Source: Odontocerum albicorne (Eukaryota > Arthropoda > Insecta > Trichoptera > Odontoceridae). From it: a stretch of 64,000 nt of DNA. The DNA lies in contig OX463847.1 in NCBI GenBank assembly GCA_949825065.1, forward strand, positions 37,815,042 through 37,879,041, read 5' to 3'. The notes beneath the pieces are model-generated. The model did not search any database. It saw nothing but the letters and a program-made list of their open reading frames with translations, and was not told the DNA's origin. Position numbers and translations under genes: made by a program. Positions 56,007-64,000 of the stretch are shown piece after piece; positions within the stretch are counted from its first letter, which is position 1, and each line of letters begins with the position of its first letter.

Positions 56007-57048
56007 CTGAAAGAGAACAACAAAACACTGATACACTGAAACACACAGTTAGCTGATGCTTGCCGACAGGAAAACAGACACTTGGTTCTTGTTACAATTA
56101 TTTTCTTATACTATAGTCAGCTTACCTTATCGAGATATAATATACCCACTTTTATTTGAAAATGATATATCTTATTTGGAGACGTACATATGTTAAGCTC
56201 TGAATTGTTGGTCAGATGTCTTAGAAAATTTCATAAACTGATTTGTGTTATTATATGGGTTGAGCAAAGGTCTAAAGAATGGGGCAATATCTCAAAATGA
56301 TTTGAATATGTGTCTCATTAACATATATGATCTGTAAAAAGCTTTTAAATTTGGACATTGGCAATCTTTTAAATTTATTTGAATATGATTTTTTATTTTA
56401 TGAATAATGCAAAAGCTTTCAATTTTTAAGGAATATTTTAGACAAACTCATTTGTTAAGTTCGTCAAAAATGTAAAAAAATAGTAATTATCGACATTCCT
56501 CCAGAATGTGGTACGAGTTTGCCATAGTTTGCCAAATATCACATTGAATGCTCTTCGTAATATTTTAATTTCCGACTGTAAAACTTTTCGAGAGATTAAT
56601 GTAATTCAACATTTAAATTAAAAAATATTTCTTTCTGGTTTATTTTTTTAACTTGTGCTTTGGGAAAAAGAATAGCGTATATTTATTATGAACACTATTA
56701 GTATTGTTATGTTAAATAAATTTCGAAAATTTTAACAACATTGAGTGAGGTCTGATCTGATGGTGTACTCGTCCACTTTTTCTGGCATATTAAAATTAAC
56801 ACTCTTTTGAGCAGGTACAAGTGATTTAATAAATCGTACGTAATTTTTTTTAAAGTTTTAGAGCTTTCTTGAATCAATGCAAAAGTAAAACACTTAGCCA
56901 CATTATTCTTTCAAGCAATAAAATAAACATACTATATTGGAATAATGTAAAGTTTGTTAATATAAATAAAGCAAAAACACCTTTCACTTTTAAGGGTATA
57001 TTATATCTCGGTTTTATTTTTGTTGCTTTTTTTCTCCGTTTGGCTTTT

Positions 57049-57440
57049 TTTGGTTCCGATTCGAAAACAGATATCATAATTCTGATTCAGCACCAAAACA
57101 TCTTTTTAAACTTTTGGTTCCGATTCGAAAACAGATATCATAATTCTGATACATCACCAAAACATCTTTTTAAACTTTTGGTTCCGATTCGAAAACATAT
57201 ATCATAATTCTGATACAGCACCAAAACATCTATTTATACTTTTGGTTCCGATTCAAAAACAGATATCATAATTCTGATACATCACCAAAACATCTTTTTA
57301 AACTTTTGGTTCCGATTCGAAAACATATATCATAATTCTGATACAGCACCAAAACATCTATTTATACTTTTGGTTCCGATTCAAAAACAGATATCATAAT
57401 TCTGATACAGCACCAAAACATCTATTTATACTTTTGGTTT
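57049..57440. repeat. 64-bp tandem repeat, six copies
   Basis: TTTGGTTCCGATTCGAAAAC starts units at about 57050, 57114, 57178, 57242, 57306 and 57370; variants alternate between ...ATCTTTTTAAAC and ...ATCTATTTATAC endings, suggesting a 128-bp dimer later in the array. The + ORF 56869-57207 enters it by chance. Confidence 0.9.
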
Positions 57441-57837
57441 TTATTTGATTAATTGGCTGGTTTGAAATTTATTTGAATGAAATAAAATTATTTTAATTGC
57501 GTATTATTGATAGTTTTCACACTGTTTTCAATTTGAGCTAAGCGTTTTCATTTAAGAGTTTTATCGTGTGATTTATTATTGCCTATTAAAATAATTTTGC
57601 TTTGAAGTGTTATTTAACTGTTTTATAAAAAAAATACGTGTTTCCTGATTGATATATTTTGTTTGATTTTTACTGCTGATTCTTTTTGAGCTTATAAGTA
57701 TCTACTCGTATAATTGGACATATTTGTATCAAAAGGATTCAATCTGCATTATTTTATTCGACATATTTAAAGAAACATAATATTTTTAATATGCTAGATA
57801 TTTTTGCACTTTGAGATTAAAGTATGTTCATTCTCAA

Positions 57838-58160
57838 TTCACACTAAGCATGTGTTTATGTTTATTTTATACAAATCGCATTACACACTAAGCACATTTT
57901 CATGTTTATTTTACACTTAGCTCAATTCACACTAAGCATATGTCCATGTTAACTTTACACTAAGCTCAACTCAAGTGAATCATACGTCCATGTTTACTTT
58001 ACACTAAGCTCAATTCACACGAAGCACATGTTCATTTTCAACTCACACTAAACACTGAGTACGTGTTTACACTCAACCCATTCTTAATTCCCATCAATAA
58101 TATGAGATATTATCCCATCAATAATAGAGATATATTCATTTTCACTTTACACTAAGCCAA
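57838..58160. repeat. Degenerate tandem repeat of CACACTAAGCA-type units
   Basis: Irregular copies of TTCACACTAAGCATATG-TCCATGTTTACTTTACACTA at roughly 44-60 bp spacing. No coding frame. Confidence 0.7.
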
Positions 58161-59575
58161 ATATATTTTTTTGTGGGTTTAATCCTTTTAACGTCCAATC
58201 ATTTGGTTTTGATCTTTCTTAAAAATAACGTATTTTCACGTAGAAATAATTCGATAAAAACAATTATTGCTTTTAGTTTAATGAATAGCATTTGTTTTCA
58301 AAGTTGTGAGTATTAAAAAAATTGTTATATTATGCGAATATTTAACATTTTTTGCACAAAAAATAATATTAATTGGATTTGTACTGAATATTTTTGTTAA
58401 TAGTGTTTTATTAATCTTGAGTATAAATCCAATTTTTTGTTATTTTATTTATTTAAAATATCTCATACCTGTGATAAAATATAACTGTATGTGTTGAATA
58501 GTTTATTCAAGTAAATTTAACTTCTTAAATTAAAATTTTTTCAATCAATAAACTTTTTTTTAATTTAATAGAAAATTTTAACACACAAAATAAATATTTC
58601 TACATTTTCTAGAAGTATACACGATTACGAAAAATGTACGATATAATGTTTGTATTAGTACATATATTTTTGCAAAGAATCATAGTTTTGGATAATTTTT
58701 TTTTATGAAAAAATTTATTATTATTTGTAAATGTTTATCAGTCAAATATTATTGTTTCAGTACGAAGTTTTATGCATTATAAGAATGTATTATTTTAATT
58801 AAATTAATTATAACTGAAAATTGTCTTTTATATACGATAATATTCTCATTATATTTAGATTGGTAATACTTTTCGATAATATTTATAAAAACACCTAAAT
58901 TTAAGTTGATTAAATTATAATTCACTCTGGTAGTTAATTTTAATAGCTTATGACGAAGGATTGGTTTATTAGAAAAATAAACGGATTTTACGAAAATCGT
59001 ATGCATGGAGCTTTTTAATCAAGATAAGAAATATTATTATTAATAGGGATGAATTAATTTTTTAAGACAGATTAACATGTTATTATAAATCATACTAGAA
59101 GCATATCTAAAAGCGTAGTTTAAAGTCCCATGTCGGATTGAAAATTTAAATAAAAGCACTAAATTTAAAAGCCCCAAAATTGAATGAAATAGTGTAATAA
59201 ATACAAATACCTAAAAGATTTTTTAAAGAAAGAAGTATGAATAGTTAGACTTAGAATAAGAACAAAAAATTTAGCATTATACTGAGAAAGAACAAAGTTA
59301 ATAATCACCAAGAAAATAATTCTAACGAATTTCGTGACGTTATATAAGTTGAATTAATTTGTAAAATTTATGACGTTTAGAAACCTTTTATAATGAAAAT
59401 ATTTTGTATTGGCAATTATATTAATATATTTTTTGCCATCGAGTATTAAAATGTATTTTTATTTAAGTTTATAATTTTTTTTTAACATTTATTCACCAGT
59501 CAAAGACATTCTCATTAAAAAAATACGAATAAAAAGCGTTTTCGTAGACCTTACAAATAAAATAAAATACAAATA

Positions 59576-59735
59576 TTGGGTGTTAACATAAGTTGTGTCC
59601 GTTTTTTTTTTTCAATTTAAAAATGAGCACCAAAAGAAAAACAAAATGGTAAATGTTATACGTCATTCGAAAGATAATTTTCTGTTGTACAAGATATTGT
59701 AACTGAAAAAGGACACCACTTATGTTAATACCTAA
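59576..59735. mobile_element. 160-bp mariner-derived MITE, same family as the element at 36610
   Basis: Left end TTGGGTGTTAACATAAGTTG, right end reads back as TTAGGTATTAACATAAGTGG; TA on both sides (59574-59575 and 59736-59737). The left 100 bp, including the subterminal ACAAAATGGTA and ACAAGATATTGTA words, match the left end of the 36610 element. It has no coding capacity and is a deletion derivative of that family. Confidence 0.82.
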
Positions 59736-59947
59736 TACTTAGACGACCTCGTTGGTTGGGTTTTGGGTAAAATTCCTAGTTTCGGTATAATTTTTTCCCA
59801 TTCATGCTCTTCTAATTTCATTCTTTGAAATAGCAATTGTTGCTTTAGTGATGTTATTTTCAATATAACATCAGATTGCTAAAATGATGTTATTTTCAAT
59901 ATAACACAATACTTACAAATGTTCACGCCATATCTCTTTTGTAGTAA

Positions 59948-60332
<385 letters not shown>

Positions 60333-60887
60333 AACTTCACTCCTTTCTATTCATACAAAACAAACCTTTCCCTTTACAGTACTCATATATGTTTTTCTGT
60401 TTCTTATTTTCTTACATTTCTCTCAGTCAAATTTTCTCCTACTATAACTTTTCATTCTTTCCTCCGCTTACATTTTCCTAAAACGCTATTCATTTCCAAA
60501 TTTGAAATTGCACAATGTATTAATTTTGTTGTGGGTTTAATTAACACTGGCATTTTAACGTTGTCTCAGAAGTTATTGTAACTATTGCATAGAGTATGTT
60601 TTGGATTTATTCAACTAAACAATGGTGGAAGTTTGTAAGCCCCAGATAGATGTCACTAACATCTCTGAAGTTGGGGCATGAAAAGGAGTATTTTGCTTTA
60701 CAATATTGGATGATCAGGATTTGTACAATATTACTTGTTATTTTATATTGAAAAGTAAATTATACTTTAAATTAATTTATGTTGAAGATATGCTAAATGG
60801 AAAGTCGTTATTTATCTTCCATTCTTTGTCAAAAATAAATTTATATAGAAAAATGTCGATTTGAAGCAACGATTTTAAAACACAGTA

Positions 60888-61076
60888 CAGTCAAACCTCG
60901 TGTCACGAACGCCTCTAGTCATGAAAAAATCTGCTTATGAACACAATTTCCGAACAAATTTTGATTCGACCTGCGTACAATGCCTCGGCTCACGAATAAG
61001 TTGTAACGGCGCATTACGCAATTACGCATTAGTTGTTCTCAGGTGCGCGCGTTGTGAACATTGTTTATCGTTGCGT
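60888..61076. mobile_element. Pogo/Tigger-type transposon terminus, cut by assembly gap
   Basis: Starts CAGTCAAACCTCGTGTCACG after TA (60886-60887), followed by the repeated CGAAC/CTCG pattern typical of Tigger ends (CACGAACGCCTCTAGTC, TCCGAACAAATTTTG, GCCTCGGCTCACGAATAAG). The rest is lost in the N run at 61077-61276 and no opposite end was found. Confidence 0.6.
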
Positions 61077-61276
61077 NNNNNNNNNNNNNNNNNNNNNNNN
61101 NNNNNNNNNNNNNNNNNNNNNNNNNNNNNNNNNNNNNNNNNNNNNNNNNNNNNNNNNNNNNNNNNNNNNNNNNNNNNNNNNNNNNNNNNNNNNNNNNNNN
61201 NNNNNNNNNNNNNNNNNNNNNNNNNNNNNNNNNNNNNNNNNNNNNNNNNNNNNNNNNNNNNNNNNNNNNNNNNNNN
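61077..61276. other. Assembly gap (200 N)
   Basis: Exactly 200 N, probably a placeholder for unknown length. It separates the pogo/Tigger-type terminus from the right (TA)n tract. Confidence 0.99.
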
Positions 61277-62284
<1,008 letters not shown>

Positions 62285-62843
62285 TAGCTGACCCGTCAGA
62301 CGTTGTCCTGCCCGAACGTTGCTTGTCTGCTATTCGCGGGTTCAGCAAACGTTTTTTTCGATATTGGAATTTTCGATAAACTATATACTTATATATAATT
62401 CTTCTGTTTTTTGAACCATATGTACACCGAAGATGTACTGCGAGTAGCAGAGGAATGTGACGCCTTACCAATTACATACGATGCATATTTAAACGATTTT
62501 CATTGTGATTAAATAATAGTGAACAAAGAAAAAACTCTATTAATTTCCATGACAGTCATATTTTTTATTAATGTAAAAAATAAAGTATTTAAATAAATGT
62601 TGAATCGTAATACTAACAGAAATAAATTTTGTTTTTATCTTAATGCGAGTTGATGAACAATCTTTTTCTTCAATCCCTGAGGTGTATAAATGATCAAACT
62701 TGATGGTTTACCAACGCGAGAGCACGCAACATATAATTGGCCATGTGAAAAGCATGGATTTTTCTAGATCCAACCCACAAATGGACATTGTTTGCCCTTG
62801 TAACTTATTAATAGTCATTGCGATATGCCAAGCAAATTGGAAA

Positions 62844-63190
62844 TTACAGGCATCTGATTGGAATGGGTGAGTCTGAAGGGATCATTGGGATCCGTGGCAG
62901 GAGAATAACTTCACATTGAAACTTGCTGTTCAAAATGGTAGTTTCAAGAACATTTCCCATGATTTTTTTTATGACCAATCGTGTGCCATTACATAGCTTA
63001 GGTGCATTTAAATTCCGAAGCAAAATGATTGGTGAACCAATTTTTAATCGCAAGTTATGTGGTAGCATTTTCGGTAAATTCAGTGAATTCAATAATTCAA
63101 CAGGATAGTTGACTGTTTCGTCAGGATCGACAACAGTGTCGATCGATTTGAACGACATCTCATTGCCAGGCAATGACTGTTGTATTTTAA
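62844..63190 (-). pseudogene. Helitron helicase C-terminal fragment
   Basis: Open minus-strand frame of about 110 codons with the hallmark run DETVNYPVELLNSLNLP, PPI-type LRNLNAPKLCNGTRL and LLPRIPMIPSDSP, the region just before the last helicase motifs. The next motif (MTINKLQGQT) is in a different frame at 62830-62770, so the gene is broken. Rolling-circle transposition helicase by family knowledge; non-functional here. Confidence 0.85.
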
Positions 63191-63699
63191 AATTAATAGC
63201 GTCAACATCGATATTGTCTGCACCGTGTTATCTCTGTGTTGAATCCGTATATCTCGACGTTCATCTGTGTCGATAACCATAACAACTGCAACGTTATTAA
63301 TGGTTGGTACATTGTATTGGCCCGCGTGCTCTCCAGATGGTCTCTGATGGCGATCATGTAGTGGTCGTTTTGCAGCCTGTTTGAAACGTTATTGAACAAC
63401 TGGACCGACTGGTTGTGATTTCTCAAAATCGGTTACAAAGTCGCCACAATTTCTTGCTCCTCCATCTGCTCGATGTGGTTGTATTGGCACCGTGTGCTTA
63501 TTTGTGGCTCCTTATCACCCATGAAGTAGATTTGCAAGAATTTTAGATCGGCATCAGACGTTGAGATAAAAGAACCAATTTGATGAGACACTTGGCCCTG
63601 AATCTTAACGTCGATTAAAAATTGTGACCATTCTCATTCTGAACGATTTTTGTTGCTCCAAATGATGTCATTTGGAAGCAAGAATTGAATTTACGAATT

Positions 63700-63954
63700 T
63701 TACGCAAAAACAATTATGATTGAGGTGTGGCTCCAGCCAATAGTGTTTTCAATGGTTCTGGCGGCGAATTCAATGGTGGCAGTACAACTTTTCCATAAAC
63801 CGACCGATTCACCTTTATATTTGAATGCCTGGAAGTGTTGGCATTCTTTGTCAATAGCGCCGATGACAATTTGTGAATGTGACGAATAGTCGATGTCCGA
63901 CTCATATTCGAACGCAAGGTGGAGAAGTGATGCACGCGTCAATGCGCGATGCAC
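63700..63954 (-). pseudogene. Helitron N-terminal ORF fragment
   Basis: 84-codon frame with LAFEYESDIDYSSHSQIVIG and a cysteine-poor version of the zinc-finger-like ECQHFQAFKYKGES region; the continuing homologous segment (KVVLPPLNSPPEPLKTLL) is in an overlapping frame (63935-63714), showing a frameshift. Its start is cut by decay or by the window edge. Confidence 0.75.
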
Positions 63955-64000
63955 TTGCAGGCGCTGTCGTTCATGAGCTCTGTGTGCGTCAGTGGCTCGC

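Larger units (their letters stand above)
56040..59570. other. AT-rich intergenic with two tandem-repeat blocks
   Basis: Apart from the repeats at 57049-57440 and 57838-58160, nothing recognised; short frames (56707-56901, 58306-58497, 58770-59006) are compositionally AT-driven. Confidence 0.5.

Overview
This window looks like an AT-rich insect (at least arthropod) nuclear genome. The evidence is one intron-split insect-type troponin C gene embedded in a dense field of decayed transposable elements: non-LTR retrotransposon 3' ends, tRNA-derived SINEs, Tc1/mariner, hAT, TTAA-target (piggyBac-type) elements, Helitron, and minisatellites. There are no operons, bacterial genes or CRISPR arrays. 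I could not fix the insect order.

The only confidently host-coding locus is troponin C on the + strand, five coding exons from 42733 to 52925 (147 aa; best match from memory is the Drosophila TpnC25D subtype). Exons 1 to 4 are at 42727-42754, 44327-44470, 46534-46650 and 47488-47619. The last coding exon is present twice in tandem, each copy with its own 3' splice site and in-frame stop (52897-52925 and 52941-52978). This predicts two C-termini (147 and 150 aa) that differ in the helix leaving EF-hand IV, the only EF-hand here with a canonical calcium loop. A possible small exon of an unknown minus-strand gene lies at 56006-55953; it could converge on troponin C.

Layout: 1-2.4 kb holds an A+T island, a 28-bp minisatellite and repeats. 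From 2.4 to 36 kb is intergenic repeat territory: LINE remnants, SINE-1 and SINE-2 copies, a foldback repeat, a duplicated ~450-bp element (one copy inside a SINE), a MITE at 14.75 kb, a possible LTR at 18 kb, a mariner relic at 19 kb, a second A+T island at 20.3 kb, a Tc1-like element at 24.1-25.3 kb and a hAT relic with 8-bp target duplication at 26.7 kb. From 36.6 to 39.1 kb there is a deleted mariner and two TTAA-flanked elements. From 42.7 to 53 kb is troponin C, whose introns carry SINEs, LINE pieces, a foldback repeat, a higher-order minisatellite and two TTAA elements in opposite orientation. From 53 to 59.5 kb is AT-rich sequence with tandem repeats. The end holds a mariner-derived MITE, very long (TA)n tracts around a 200-N gap, a pogo/Tigger-type terminus, and an internally deleted minus-strand Helitron running off the window.

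Most apparent ORFs are by-products of repeats (the minisatellite and (TA)n tracts are open in several frames) or pieces of transposon proteins. Beyond the troponin C terminal exons, the main unexplained signal is the octamer TACTCGTA (either strand): I count 22 copies by eye where base composition predicts about 2 to 3.
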